Counted from the stretch's first letter, positions 9,315 through 18,236 are shown. The stretch is 63,096 nt of DNA from Gammaproteobacteria bacterium (GCA_011321815.1 DROS01000108.1:1-63096); one strand, 5' to 3'. Notes: generated by a model from the letters alone, not told the origin. Numbers and translations are program-made.

Positions 9315-9410
9315 TTAAACTGAAGGATCTGATTCCCCCAAAGACTCACCGATTTCACGAATGGTGAAAAGAAGTTTATCGCTAATGGTATATTTTGGCT
9401 TCCAGGGCAT
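9315..9410 (-). pseudogene. Relic of a Fic-family protein N-terminus
   Basis: The 31-codon frame begins MPWKPKYTISDKLLFTIREI and then stops. W-P-x-Y-x-I followed by a helix is what I remember of the N-terminus of many Fic proteins; the FIC catalytic motif and everything after are missing. Low certainty because it is so short. Confidence 0.25.
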
Positions 9411-9530
9411 AGCTTTAAATTAGCCGAAAATTAGCCACTATTTCTTCAAGCGTATTTTTGAATAGGGCCAGCTCCATGCGAAACGTGCCTAAGGAATGCG
9501 TATCGGTGACACCTAACTCCCACAAACACA

Positions 9531-9690
9531 ACACCACCGGCTTTGCTGACACTGGCCAGGCTTTTCAGTCTGCCTGCATGCTTGGCTATATTTGCTGTCG
9601 CAGGGACACCACCTGCCCGGGGAATGCGGATGCTTTGGTGGATTGTTTTATTGCCGAACAGAGGTTTTCCAGCCGGCTCAGTGTTTATTT
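9531..9690 (-). pseudogene. Fragment of a second LysM-toxin-like gene
   Basis: On the minus strand this reads LFGNKTIHQSIRIPRAGG, then VPATANIAKHAGRLKSLASV, then SKAGGVVL. It is closely similar to residues about 183-230 of the LysM protein at 10095-11066. No start, LysM domain or C-terminal glycine-zipper region remains. It lies just beyond the small membrane gene at 9707-10093, the position expected for a displaced older cassette. Confidence 0.75.
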
Positions 9691-9706
9691 CATACTTGCC
9701 ATTTCA

Positions 9707-10093
9707 TTACTTCCACAACTCGTAGCGTATATAAAAAATCACAGAAAGTAATACCAGCAAAACCATGAGAGGTATAAAAAAATAAATAAAGTATTTTGAT
9801 GCTTTACAATACCACACTGGCGCCAGTTTATAGGCGTGCTTCACTCCTCTTTTCTTTCCGCTGGCAGGAAAAGCCAGCGCCCTCATAAACATTGCTGTTC
9901 TCATATAACCAAAAGGAAATCCGGTAAACATGGTGATTTCAGTTGCACTGAAGTAGGGCTCTTTAAAATAAGCTTTCAGTACGTTTTTTGGCATTAAAAT
10001 ATGCATGATAAAAATAAATACAAGGCTCAACATAAGGCAAAGCAATGCTGTTACGAAAATTATTGCCAGAATATCATCCAGTAACGAAGTCAT
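9707..10093 (-). CDS. Small inner-membrane protein, candidate immunity partner of the LysM protein
   Basis: Starting at the ATG at 10093 the protein has 128 residues. It has an N-terminal membrane helix (about residues 5-30) and a C-terminal one (YFIYFFIPLMVLLVLLSVIFYI), with a basic loop between them. The ATG follows the stop of the LysM gene by one base, so the two are translationally coupled. I do not recognise the family. The pairing of a small membrane protein with a likely membrane-active toxin suggests immunity, but that is inference from position. A longer frame to 10237 overlaps the LysM gene and is not preferred. Confidence 0.6.
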   Translation of the reverse strand: MTSLLDDILAIIFVTALLCLMLSLVFIFIMHILMPKNVLKAYFKEPYFSATEITMFTGFPFGYMRTAMFMRALAFPASGKKRGVKHAYKLAPVWYCKASKYFIYFFIPLMVLLVLLSVIFYIRYELWK

Positions 10094-10094
10094 G

Positions 10095-11066
10095 TTATTT
10101 ACACATCCTGCCAGTCCCTGTGCCTTCAACAAAGTCAATCTCTCCATAGGTATCATAGAGATAACGCACACCTTTCCCTGCCAGATAACTCGTTGCTGTA
10201 CTGCCCACAGCCAGCACAATCGCTGCCCCCCAGCCAATCGGGTTAGAGATCAAAAACAGGCCAATAGCAGCACCTAAACCAACCCCCATAGTCGTACTGG
10301 TAATGGTTTCAACAAATATCTCGTTTTTCTCTTTACTGTCTGTGGCATTAGCTATTTGCATACAGGCAGCGGTTAATCCAACGCCCATGAGTATAACGCC
10401 ACCGGCTTTGCTCACAGTGCCCAGATTTTTCAGTCTGTCAGCATGTTTGGCGATATGCGCTGTTGCAGGAATGCCGCCTGCCCGGGCAATACGGATGCTT
10501 TGATGTGTTGTTTTATTACCGAATAATACTTTTTCAACAGGCCCGATATTTTTTCTGAGTTGGTCCAGTGCCTGTTTACGCCGATAATCATATTGTGATT
10601 TTGTCGTTTTTTCTGATTTATAGTCCGCGTAATGATCGCTGACTTTTTTGATCAGACTGACATTGCCGGGACTGAGAAGATTACCCGCTGCACCCGTAGC
10701 AATGCTTCCCGGAATGGTTAGATAATTGGCATTGTGTTCAAGCCAGGAAAGCATCCAAAAACTTTCCATATCGTTAGGGGAGACTGATCGGGTAATAAAA
10801 GCCGGTGGTTTTATCTGGCTCGGGCGTGCGATTGTCGGCGGTTTGGGTTGAGGTGTTACTGGCAGTACGCCCAGGTGAAGCATATCGCCTGCCCTGATTC
10901 GGTCCGGATTGCTTATTTGGGGATTCAGCGCCAGTACATGTCTGACGGCTTCCGCATAGCGGGTATCATTCAGGACACAACCAAACATGCTGTGTATGAT
11001 GCCGGAGAAGGTGTCTCCATTTTTGATTTTATATTCGTAATATATATTTCCGGATGTATTACTCAT
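10095..11066 (-). CDS. LysM-domain protein with glycine-zipper C-terminus, putative membrane-active effector
   Basis: The 323-residue protein opens with a LysM domain (YEYKIKNGDTFSGIIHSMFG to RIRAGDMLHLG, about residues 10-66) and then a proline-rich linker (PQPKPPTIARPSQIKPP). The middle is charged. The C-terminal half has hydrophobic glycine-rich segments (GVILMGVGLTAACM; TTMGVGLGAAIGLFLIS; GWGAAIVLAVGSTATSYLAG) able to enter membranes. There is no signal peptide, so export would need a contact-dependent system. AAGGAAA lies upstream of the ATG. It is encoded antisense to the surrounding Bat operon and coupled to the membrane gene downstream. The effector role is inferred. Confidence 0.6.
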   Translation of the reverse strand: MSNTSGNIYYEYKIKNGDTFSGIIHSMFGCVLNDTRYAEAVRHVLALNPQISNPDRIRAGDMLHLGVLPVTPQPKPPTIARPSQIKPPAFITRSVSPNDMESFWMLSWLEHNANYLTIPGSIATGAAGNLLSPGNVSLIKKVSDHYADYKSEKTTKSQYDYRRKQALDQLRKNIGPVEKVLFGNKTTHQSIRIARAGGIPATAHIAKHADRLKNLGTVSKAGGVILMGVGLTAACMQIANATDSKEKNEIFVETITSTTMGVGLGAAIGLFLISNPIGWGAAIVLAVGSTATSYLAGKGVRYLYDTYGEIDFVEGTGTGRMCK

Positions 11067-11322
11067 GTTATTTATTTCCTTACGTTATACACCTTGTTTG
11101 TCTGCTCCTGCTTTTCCGGATTATACCCATTGTCTTTATTCCAAAGAAACGAAAGAAACAGACCTGTGATTTGATTAGAAAGCATTCAGGTCAAATATCA
11201 CACAAATTAGCCAGACGAAAAGGCCTAATGATTAAGGAAGGTTGTTTGATGCCTGAAATTACGGCGGCCAACCGCAATCTGCTGGCGTCATTATCTCGGC
11301 AACGTCACGAAACATTTACCGG

Positions 11323-11460
11323 AGTGGCTGAATTCCACGAACCATCCATGGAAAAAGAGGTCAATCGTTAAAACCACAAATAGCCCGGCACTGGCTTTGT
11401 CGATATGCCCGTTGCCACCACCCCTGAAAAAATCGAATCTACCCTCAAATGATTTTCTGC
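11323..11460 (+). repeat. Imperfect direct repeat, downstream arm (gene-tail relic)
   Basis: Partner of 6428-6535. It encodes HEPSMEKEVNR-stop (stop at 11368-11370) and then FVDMPVATTPEKIESTLK-stop (stop at 11449-11451). It has about 20 extra bases between the two frames relative to the upstream arm. Confidence 0.5.
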
Positions 11461-11548
11461 AAAAACAGGCAGCCGACTGATCAAACACTAACAGATACCC
11501 ACGACAGCCTGATTCACGATAATATTGCGGTCCATTGCGTCGTCGAAA

Positions 11549-11629
11549 CCCGGCCTGCCCGCCGATGTGAGTCTGGTGGCGCTGAGCGCCCTGATGCGCG
11601 AATGGATAAACAAGAACATGAATCACTGA
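11549..11629 (+). pseudogene. Duplicated 3' end of the DUF4381 gene
   Basis: The 26 codons read PGLPADVSLVALSALM then REWINKNMNH and stop. They align throughout with the end of the complete DUF4381 protein at 8694-9176 (QPALSADVDMAALSALL, REWIKKNMGR). At DNA level the two copies agree at roughly three quarters of positions. The rest of the gene is absent. The fragment stands exactly where the end of DUF4381 would lie if the islet were not there. Confidence 0.8.
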
Positions 11630-11644
11630 TTATGAGCATTAACA

Positions 11645-12664
11645 ATGAGTATTGAATTCGCCTGGCCTTGGCTGTTCGCCGCCCTGCCCTTGCCATTATT
11701 GGCTCTGCTACTGCCCCGCGCGCCCAGCGTCACCCCGGCCACGCTGCACATCCCCTTTTATGCCGCCCTGCAAGACAATCTGCAAACGCACAGTGGTCCA
11801 CGCTCCCGCCCGCGGCTGTTGTTGGCCATATTTGCCTGGGGGCTGTTGGTGCTGGCGGCAACCCGCCCGCAGCTGATCGGTGAGAGCGTGCATCTGCCGG
11901 TGAGCGGTCGCAGTCTGATGCTGGCGGTGGATATCTCCGGCTCCATGCAAAATGAGGACATGCAGATCCGCGGCCTTCGGTTGAGCCGTCTGGCAGCGGT
12001 CAAAAATGTTGCCGGTGATTTCATCGAACAACGCAAAGGTGATCGCATCGGTCTGATCCTGTTTGGCGACGAAGCCTACCTGCAAGCGCCGCTGACCTTT
12101 GACCGCAATACCGTGCGCACCCTGTTGAACGAGGCGCAAATCGGTCTGGCCGGTCAGCAAACCGCCATTGGCGATGCCATCGGTCTGGCCATCAAGCGCC
12201 TGCGCAAGGAACCCGCCAGCAACCGGGTGCTGATCCTGCTCACTGATGGTGCGAACACGGCGGGTAATGTCGATCCACTCAAGGCCGCTGATCTGGCGGC
12301 TCGCGAGGATGTGCGCATTTATACCATTGGCATTGGCAGTGGTGAGACGCTGATTCAAACCCCCTTCGGTATGCGCCGCGTGGCGGCAGGCGATCTCGAC
12401 GAAGACAACCTCAAAGCCATCAGCGAAAAAACCGGCGGGCGTTATTTCCGCGCCCGTGATACCGGCCAGCTGGTAAAAATTTACGCGCTGCTGGATCGTA
12501 TCGAACCGGTTTCCGAAGACAAACAGACCTGGCGACCGATCAATGAACTTTATTTCTGGCCATTGGGCGCCGCGCTGCTGCTCAGTGTGCTGATTGCCCT
12601 GGCCGCCATCCTGCGCGGGCGTACGGCTCTGCGCCCCCGCCGCGAGGCATCGTCCCATGCCTGA
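11645..12664 (+). CDS. batA: vWA-domain membrane protein BatA
   Basis: A 339-residue inner-membrane protein. Two N-terminal membrane helices (about residues 8-25 and 58-75) are followed by a von Willebrand factor A domain whose metal-ion-dependent adhesion site is intact (DISGS at 96-100, with later TDGAN), and a C-terminal membrane helix (FWPLGAALLLSVLIALAAIL). BatA-type proteins work with MoxR in envelope stress or metalloprotein maturation; the substrate is not known. It overlaps the next gene by eight bases. Confidence 0.9.
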   Translation: MSIEFAWPWLFAALPLPLLALLLPRAPSVTPATLHIPFYAALQDNLQTHSGPRSRPRLLLAIFAWGLLVLAATRPQLIGESVHLPVSGRSLMLAVDISGSMQNEDMQIRGLRLSRLAAVKNVAGDFIEQRKGDRIGLILFGDEAYLQAPLTFDRNTVRTLLNEAQIGLAGQQTAIGDAIGLAIKRLRKEPASNRVLILLTDGANTAGNVDPLKAADLAAREDVRIYTIGIGSGETLIQTPFGMRRVAAGDLDEDNLKAISEKTGGRYFRARDTGQLVKIYALLDRIEPVSEDKQTWRPINELYFWPLGAALLLSVLIALAAILRGRTALRPRREASSHA

Positions 12665-14567
12665 GCAATTCCATTTCCTTCAGCCCCAGTGGCTGCTGGC
12701 CCTGATCCCGCTGGCATTGCTGCTGTGGCTATTGCGTCATGCCGCTACAGGCGGCAACCCCTGGAGTCGTATTATTGATGCCCGTCTGCAACCCCTGTTG
12801 CTCATGGGGCAAACCCGGCGGGTCAGCTATTTACTGTTATGGCTGCTCGGTCTGGGTTGGCTGATCACCACACTGTCGCTGGCTGACCCGGTGTGGGAGA
12901 AACAGCCACGGCCGCTATTCCAGACCAATGCAGCGCGGGTCATCGTGCTGGACCTGTCACGCTCCATGCTCAATCGTGACCTCAAACCTTCGCGACTGGC
13001 ACGGGCACGCTTCAAGATCGAAGACATCCTCACCCGCGACGAAGAAGGCCAGACCGGGCTGGTGGTATTTGCCGGTGATGCCTTCACCGTTACCCCGCTG
13101 ACCCGCGATGCGGATACGATCAGCGCCCTGCTCAAATCCCTCGACCCGGAGCTGATGCCGGTACAGGGCAGCCGCCCTGACCTCGGCCTGCAAAAAGCCG
13201 GTGAACTGCTGCAACAGGCAGGCCTGCTCAACGGTCAGGTTCTGCTGTTGGCCGATGGTGTCAGCGGAAACAAGGCCCGCGATGCCGCTGAGGATTTATA
13301 CAGTAAAGGTTACCGCGTATCGGTGCTCGGTGTCGGCACGGAAAACCCCGAACCACTGACCAATGCGCAAGGGCAACTGCTGCGCACGCAAGGTGGCCAG
13401 CCCATCTTGCCACCGCTTGAAACCCATGCGCTTGAGGCCGTTGCCAAGGCCGGTGGCGGACATTACCGCCGTTTCAGCGACAACGATAGTGACATTTCAG
13501 CCCTGCTGAGCAGCGACACAACAATGGATACCGAAAACCCTATCAGCAATGACCTGCAAGGACAGGACTGGCAATCACGCGGCCCCTGGCTGGTGGTATT
13601 ACTGCTACCGCTGGCGGCACTAGCCTTCCGCCGGGGCTGGCTGTTGAGCGTGATATTGGTGGCCGGTGTGTTGTTGCCACCACAGCCGGCCATGGCCATG
13701 GGCTGGGACGACCTCTGGCAACGCCCTGATCAACAGGCCAGCAAGGCGCTAGCGGAACAAAACTACGACCGCGCCAGCCAGGTGGCCAAAGACCCTCTGC
13801 TGCGCGGCAGCGCCGAATACCGGCGTGGCAATTATGAACAGGCACTGGAAGCCTATTCTCAGGCCAGCGGCACCACCGCCGATTACAACCGGGGCAACGC
13901 ACTGGCAAAACTCGGGCGCTACGAGGAAGCCATTGCCGCCTATGAGGAAGCGTTGAAATCGGCATCCGGAAAAATGGACGACGCACAGGCTAATAAGGCC
14001 GCAGTGGAAGCCTTGCTGCGCCAGCAACAACAAAACGAGCAATCACAAGATCAGCAAACCGGAGAAAACAGCGAAGAGAACAGCGAAAAAAGCACCGAAG
14101 AAAATAACGAGGAAGGCCGGCAAAGCGAATCTTCCCGTCAGGATCAACAAGCTGGATCGGGTGAACAAGCACAACAAGACACGGCCGATCAACAGGAACA
14201 GCAAAACACACAAGGGGAAACGCCGCAAGACAGTGACGAAAACACCTTTGCTGACGCTGCAAAAGCACTGGAAGAAGAACAAGCCGAAGACGCATCAAAA
14301 CAGCAGGAACAGAACGCAGGCACCGCCAGTGAAAAACCGGCAGAACAACAACCGGAAAACAATGAGCCTCCGTCAGCGCAACAGACCGCGCAAGCGGACG
14401 ACCAGCCAGCGCATGCCCAACCCCTCAACAGCGAAGAGCAAATGGCCGCCGAACAATGGCTGCGGCGCATCCCGGATGACCCAGGTGGTTTGCTACGGCG
14501 CAAATTTCAATATCAATATCAACGGCGGGCACAGCGCGAAGGAACAGGCAGTGCGCAGCCCTGGTGA
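12657..14567 (+). CDS. vWA-TPR membrane protein (BatB/BatC fusion)
   Basis: With the ATG at 12657 overlapping the batA stop, the protein has 636 residues. N-terminal membrane helices are followed by a vWA domain with MIDAS DLSRS at 99-103. A membrane pair around residues 307-345 leads to tetratricopeptide repeats at about 365-440 (RGNYEQALEAYSQASG; LGRYEEAIAAYEEAL). Then comes a long Q/E/N-rich low-complexity tract (about 450-590) and the conserved end EEQMAAEQWLRRIPDDPGG...QPW. It joins in one chain the BatB and BatC functions often encoded separately. A second copy of its last codons is found at 18243-18269. Confidence 0.88.
   Translation: MPEQFHFLQPQWLLALIPLALLLWLLRHAATGGNPWSRIIDARLQPLLLMGQTRRVSYLLLWLLGLGWLITTLSLADPVWEKQPRPLFQTNAARVIVLDLSRSMLNRDLKPSRLARARFKIEDILTRDEEGQTGLVVFAGDAFTVTPLTRDADTISALLKSLDPELMPVQGSRPDLGLQKAGELLQQAGLLNGQVLLLADGVSGNKARDAAEDLYSKGYRVSVLGVGTENPEPLTNAQGQLLRTQGGQPILPPLETHALEAVAKAGGGHYRRFSDNDSDISALLSSDTTMDTENPISNDLQGQDWQSRGPWLVVLLLPLAALAFRRGWLLSVILVAGVLLPPQPAMAMGWDDLWQRPDQQASKALAEQNYDRASQVAKDPLLRGSAEYRRGNYEQALEAYSQASGTTADYNRGNALAKLGRYEEAIAAYEEALKSASGKMDDAQANKAAVEALLRQQQQNEQSQDQQTGENSEENSEKSTEENNEEGRQSESSRQDQQAGSGEQAQQDTADQQEQQNTQGETPQDSDENTFADAAKALEEEQAEDASKQQEQNAGTASEKPAEQQPENNEPPSAQQTAQADDQPAHAQPLNSEEQMAAEQWLRRIPDDPGGLLRRKFQYQYQRRAQREGTGSAQPW
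14507..14522. repeat. Short repeat TCAATATCAATATCAA at the batB end
   Basis: The same TATCAATATCAA string ends both B genes of islet 2 (16693-16704 and 18222-18233). In batB it encodes QYQYQ, in the B genes YQYQ-stop. It is a possible microhomology at the junction of the inserted DNA. Confidence 0.4.
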
Positions 14568-14725
14568 AAACCATCAGCAGCGATTATTGGCGCTACTCCA
14601 CAGCCTGGGAACTGAGTGTATCTTCTGGAGCCTTTAAATTAACGAGATTGCGATCTGGACTTTAATTTGCTTTAAAATAACGATAACGACGTTTTTAGTA
14701 AAAAATGACAACCAAGGGATTAAAA

Positions 14726-15522
14726 ATGTCAAAACTGCAAATACCCGCATCGTTTAAAAGCACGAACAGCACCCTTAAACCTTCGGCAACCCGCATTATT
14801 AACCGGGATTTAACCAGCGCCAAATTATTGATTTCTCAATTTGTTAAATTAAGCAGTGCTGCGAATTTTATGCCTGCTTTTAGTGGCAGGGATATTGCCT
14901 GGCCAAGGATTGTCCGGCTCTTTATGTAAAGTCTGTCATTGAATTATACCTGTACGGAGAAACCAAAATTAATGACTTGCACATAAAACCTTCATTAAGC
15001 TGCAAAAAAGCAAAATTACCCAAAGGAATGGCCAGTATCGACTGGATTACACTGGCCAGCTTGGCGGATTCATCAAATGCTCTTTATAATTATGATTCTG
15101 ATGCAGATAAGTTTTCCGGCATTACACTGCCGGGCAGGCTGGAATCCTGGTTTAAAGCTGCGGGCTATAAACATGTAAGCAAACATACAAATTTGTTTTT
15201 TGACAAAAATATAAACAACCTCTTAAAAGCGAAAAATGCCTTTAAGGAAGGAAAAAATGTCTGTTTGTTTCTCTCGGCAAAATCACTGGAAACCCCCGCA
15301 ACAGTAAGTCTTATCCCCAATCACTGGGTTGTCATGAGCCGTCATTTGAAAGTAGGCACTCCTCGCTCAATAAATTTTTCGACAAGCGCGAGCGAAATAA
15401 AAGATAAAAAATTTGATTTAGAGGTGTTTACCTGGGGCCGGGAGGCCTTCAATATGAATAAAAAACAATTGTCATTATACGAATTTAGCGATTATTATTT
15501 TGGCTATATTGTTGCATCATAA
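14726..15522 (+). pseudogene. Gene A, first copy: frameshifted papain-like/CGPA-type effector candidate
   Basis: The first half runs from the ATG at 14726 (AAGGGA upstream) to a stop at 14929. The coding signal then continues in another frame (YCLAKDCPALYVKSVIELYL) into the 14977-15522 frame, which ends YEFSDYYFGYIVAS. A one-base loss near 14870-14890 explains this. The break falls where relatives, as I remember them, have an A-C-G-P-A active-site cysteine; a candidate histidine follows in LIPNHWVVMS. The family is uncharacterised as far as I know. Gene B follows after 12 bases. I read A as a toxin-like partner now inactivated. Confidence 0.5.
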
Positions 15523-15534
15523 GAGAGAACACTA

Positions 15535-16707
15535 ATGAACTCAACACCAATAACGATTAAAAAAATAATGAAACTGGTAATATTTTCATTATTACTTGTA
15601 CCGCTCGCTTGCCTGGCAGATACCTTTATTAAAATTCAGGAATTAAAAAATACCTTTAAAGGTGGCGCTGTTGACATTAGCCCCTCTGAAGATGGTCGTT
15701 ATGTTTTTGTCAAAGATTTGCATCAAATTTATTGGCTGATGAGTATTACCCGACCACTCGCGTTCCATAAAATTTTCAATGACAAACCAGATTCCCCTAT
15801 TTTTGACTATAGATTCCTGCGAGGACAATGGCACAATAACCATATTATATTTTTCTCTGATGACAAAACCGAATTTTACAATGTACAAAGCCAAAAAATT
15901 GATCAACGTTATCCATTGATACTCTCCAGCTTTAGTAATAGTGAAATTTTCTGGTCAGAAAAACACCAGCGATTTATCGTTGGCACTAAAGTCTTTGCCC
16001 TGGACACTGATGCCGAACAAAATCCTGAACAACCCGGGCATGCAGGCCAAAGAGGTTTGTTAATGATGGAGAATGGCAATGATTACATCACCGCAGGTTT
16101 TCATGATGAAAGCATCATGCATTGGACTTTACCTGATGGTAAATTGAAAAAAACCTGGCGGCTTGGCAACTGGTATTCATCACAAAATGTATCTGATATT
16201 GCACTTATCGATAATCGTTTATTGGTGGCAACAAACAATGGCGAAATTGCAGAGCGTTCAATTGAAAATGGCAATGTACTTTGGTCTGCTTCGCCCTGTA
16301 GCAGTTTTTTTGCAAGTGACAAACCCTATTTCCTACTAAACGGCTTATCAATAGATAGTTCGATTTACGATAAAAAACTTGTTTTTTATCAGTGTGATAG
16401 CCTAGAAACCAAATATGGTTTTATAGAAAAACAGAAAAATGGTTGGACGCTTAATAAAATCACCTTGCAATCCATAACAAATTCCGATCTTGAATATGTG
16501 TACCATCTTGATTCATTAGACAAAGCCATTTTCGGTCTATATGATGGACGGATACTGCTTTATGACCTTAAAAACAAAAATATTGATCAAATGATTGTAC
16601 CCAAATCAGCAGAGGGAGAAGGACCAACTTTGTTTGCCTATCTGAAAGCTGACAAACTGCTCGTGATCGTAAACGACGACAGCGTGGACATCTATCAATA
16701 TCAATAG
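15535..16707 (+). CDS. Gene B, first copy: secreted repeat protein, candidate immunity partner of A
   Basis: The 390-residue protein has a signal peptide (MKLVIFSLLLVPLACLA, cleavage before DTF) preceded by an 11-residue basic extension, so it is probably periplasmic. The mature part has repeated W/Y-rich strands (EDGRYVFVKDLHQIYWL; DGKLKKTWRLGNWYSS; NGEIAERSIENGNVLWSASP) like a beta-propeller of WD40/PQQ type. I do not recognise a named family. It is intact while both A copies are broken, and it is duplicated together with A, which is what one expects of a retained immunity gene. That role is inferred. Confidence 0.6.
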   Translation: MNSTPITIKKIMKLVIFSLLLVPLACLADTFIKIQELKNTFKGGAVDISPSEDGRYVFVKDLHQIYWLMSITRPLAFHKIFNDKPDSPIFDYRFLRGQWHNNHIIFFSDDKTEFYNVQSQKIDQRYPLILSSFSNSEIFWSEKHQRFIVGTKVFALDTDAEQNPEQPGHAGQRGLLMMENGNDYITAGFHDESIMHWTLPDGKLKKTWRLGNWYSSQNVSDIALIDNRLLVATNNGEIAERSIENGNVLWSASPCSSFFASDKPYFLLNGLSIDSSIYDKKLVFYQCDSLETKYGFIEKQKNGWTLNKITLQSITNSDLEYVYHLDSLDKAIFGLYDGRILLYDLKNKNIDQMIVPKSAEGEGPTLFAYLKADKLLVIVNDDSVDIYQYQ

Positions 16708-16717
16708 TTCTCAGGCC

Positions 16718-17051
16718 AATTTGTTTTTTTGACAAAAGTGTGGACAGCCTGTTAAAAGCACAAAACGCCTTTAAAGCAGGAAAAAATGTCTGTTTGTTTC
16801 TCTCGGCCAAATCACGATATGCCCCCATGACAATCAGCCTTATTCCCAACCACTGGGCTGTCATGAGCCGTTCTCTGAAAGTAGGCAACCCTCGCTCCGG
16901 TAACTTTTCATCAAATGCAGACGAAATAAAAGATGAGGAATTTGATTTGCAGGTATTTACCTGGGGTTTGGAGACCAAAGAAATGAACCCTAGGAAATTG
17001 TCACTATACGAATTTAGCGATTATTATTTTGGCTACGTTGTTGCATCATAA
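16718..17051 (+). pseudogene. Gene A, second copy: 5'-truncated
   Basis: Only the last 107 or so residues remain (FFDKSVDSLLKAQNAFKAG to YEFSDYYFGYVVAS). The similarity begins immediately after the stop of the first B gene, so the N-terminal half including the putative active-site cysteine is missing. It is strongly similar to the end of the first A copy. A GTG at 16740 could start a 103-residue peptide, but no ribosome binding site is evident. Confidence 0.7.
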
Positions 17052-17063
17052 GTGAGAATACCA

Positions 17064-18236
17064 ATGAATTTCATACCAGTAACGATTAAAAAAATAATGA
17101 AACCTGTAATATTTTCATTATTATTTGTACCGCTCACTTGCTTGGCAGATACCTTTGTTAAAGTTCAGGAATTAAAAAATACCTTTAAAGGTGGTGTCCT
17201 TGACATTAGCGTCTCTGAAAACGGTCGTTACGTTTTTATCAAAGATACGCATCAAGTTTATTGGCTGATGAGCACTGCCCGACCACTCGCGTTCCATAAA
17301 ATTTTCAATGACAGACCGAATTCTTCCGTTGTGGATTCTAGATCCCTGCGAGCACAATGGCACAATAACCATATTATATTTTTCTCCGATGACAAAACCG
17401 AGTTTTACGATGTAGAAAACCATAAAATTGATCAACGTTATTCATTGATACTCTCCAGCTTTAGTAACAGTGAAATTTTCTGGTCAGAAAAACACCAGCG
17501 CTTTATCGTTGGCACTAAAGTATTTTCTGTAGACAATGATACACAGGAAGACCCTGGACAGGATTGGCATGCATACCAGACCGGTTTGTTAATGACTAAA
17601 AATGGTAATGATTACATTACTTCAGGTTATCATGATGAAAGCATCATGCGCTGGACTTTGCCGGATGGAAAATTGAAAGCAACCTGGCAGATTGGAAGCT
17701 GGTATGCATCGCGCAAGGTGTCCGATATTGCTCTTGTCGACAATCATTTGTTGGTGGCAACAAACAATGGGGAGATTAATATACGCTCAATCGACGATGG
17801 CAGTGTACTTTGGTCAGCATCTCCTTGCAGCAGTTTTTTCTCAAGTTCAAGTCCCTATTTTTTACTCTCTGGCCCATTAACAAAAAAATCTATTCATCAT
17901 AACAAGTTTGTTTTTTTCAAGTGTGATGATACAAGATCTACATTTGGCTATATCGAAAAACAGGAAAATAGTTGGAAACTTGACAAAATCACCTTACCAT
18001 CCACGGGAAACTCCAGCCTTCAATACGCATATTATCTTGACTCACTAAACAAGGCCATTTTAGGGTTATATAATGGACAGGTACTGCTTTATGATCTTGA
18101 AAATAAAAATATTGACTAGGTGATTGTACCCAAATCAGAGGAAGGAGATGGACCTGCTTTATTCGCTTACTTGAAAGCAGACAAACTGCTCGTTGTCGTG
18201 AACGACAATAACGTGGACATCTATCAATATCAATAG
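17064..18236 (+). pseudogene. Gene B, second copy with premature stop
   Basis: It is closely similar to the first B gene over its whole length, including the signal peptide (MKPVIFSLLFVPLTCLA). A TAG at 18117-18119 replaces the CAA of the first copy (KNID-stop versus KNIDQ). The frame continues unchanged to VDIYQYQ and the normal stop at 18234-18236. The protein made would lack the last 38 residues; whether it is functional cannot be judged. Confidence 0.75.

Larger units (their letters stand above)
9177..9706. other. Left part of accessory islet 1: relics and a REP-like hairpin
   Basis: No intact gene. It contains the hairpin at 9250-9274, a minus-strand relic at 9315-9410 that resembles a Fic-protein N-terminus, an 18-codon minus-strand frame at 9420-9477, and a minus-strand fragment of a second LysM-protein gene at about 9530-9690. 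These pieces look like debris from earlier cassettes. Confidence 0.5.
11067..11644. other. Right part of accessory islet 1
   Basis: No intact gene. It holds the LysM-gene promoter region, a plus-strand frame ending at 11370, the downstream arm of the direct repeat (11323-11460) and the leftover DUF4381 tail (11549-11629). The next Bat gene starts 15 bases after that tail's stop codon. Confidence 0.55.
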
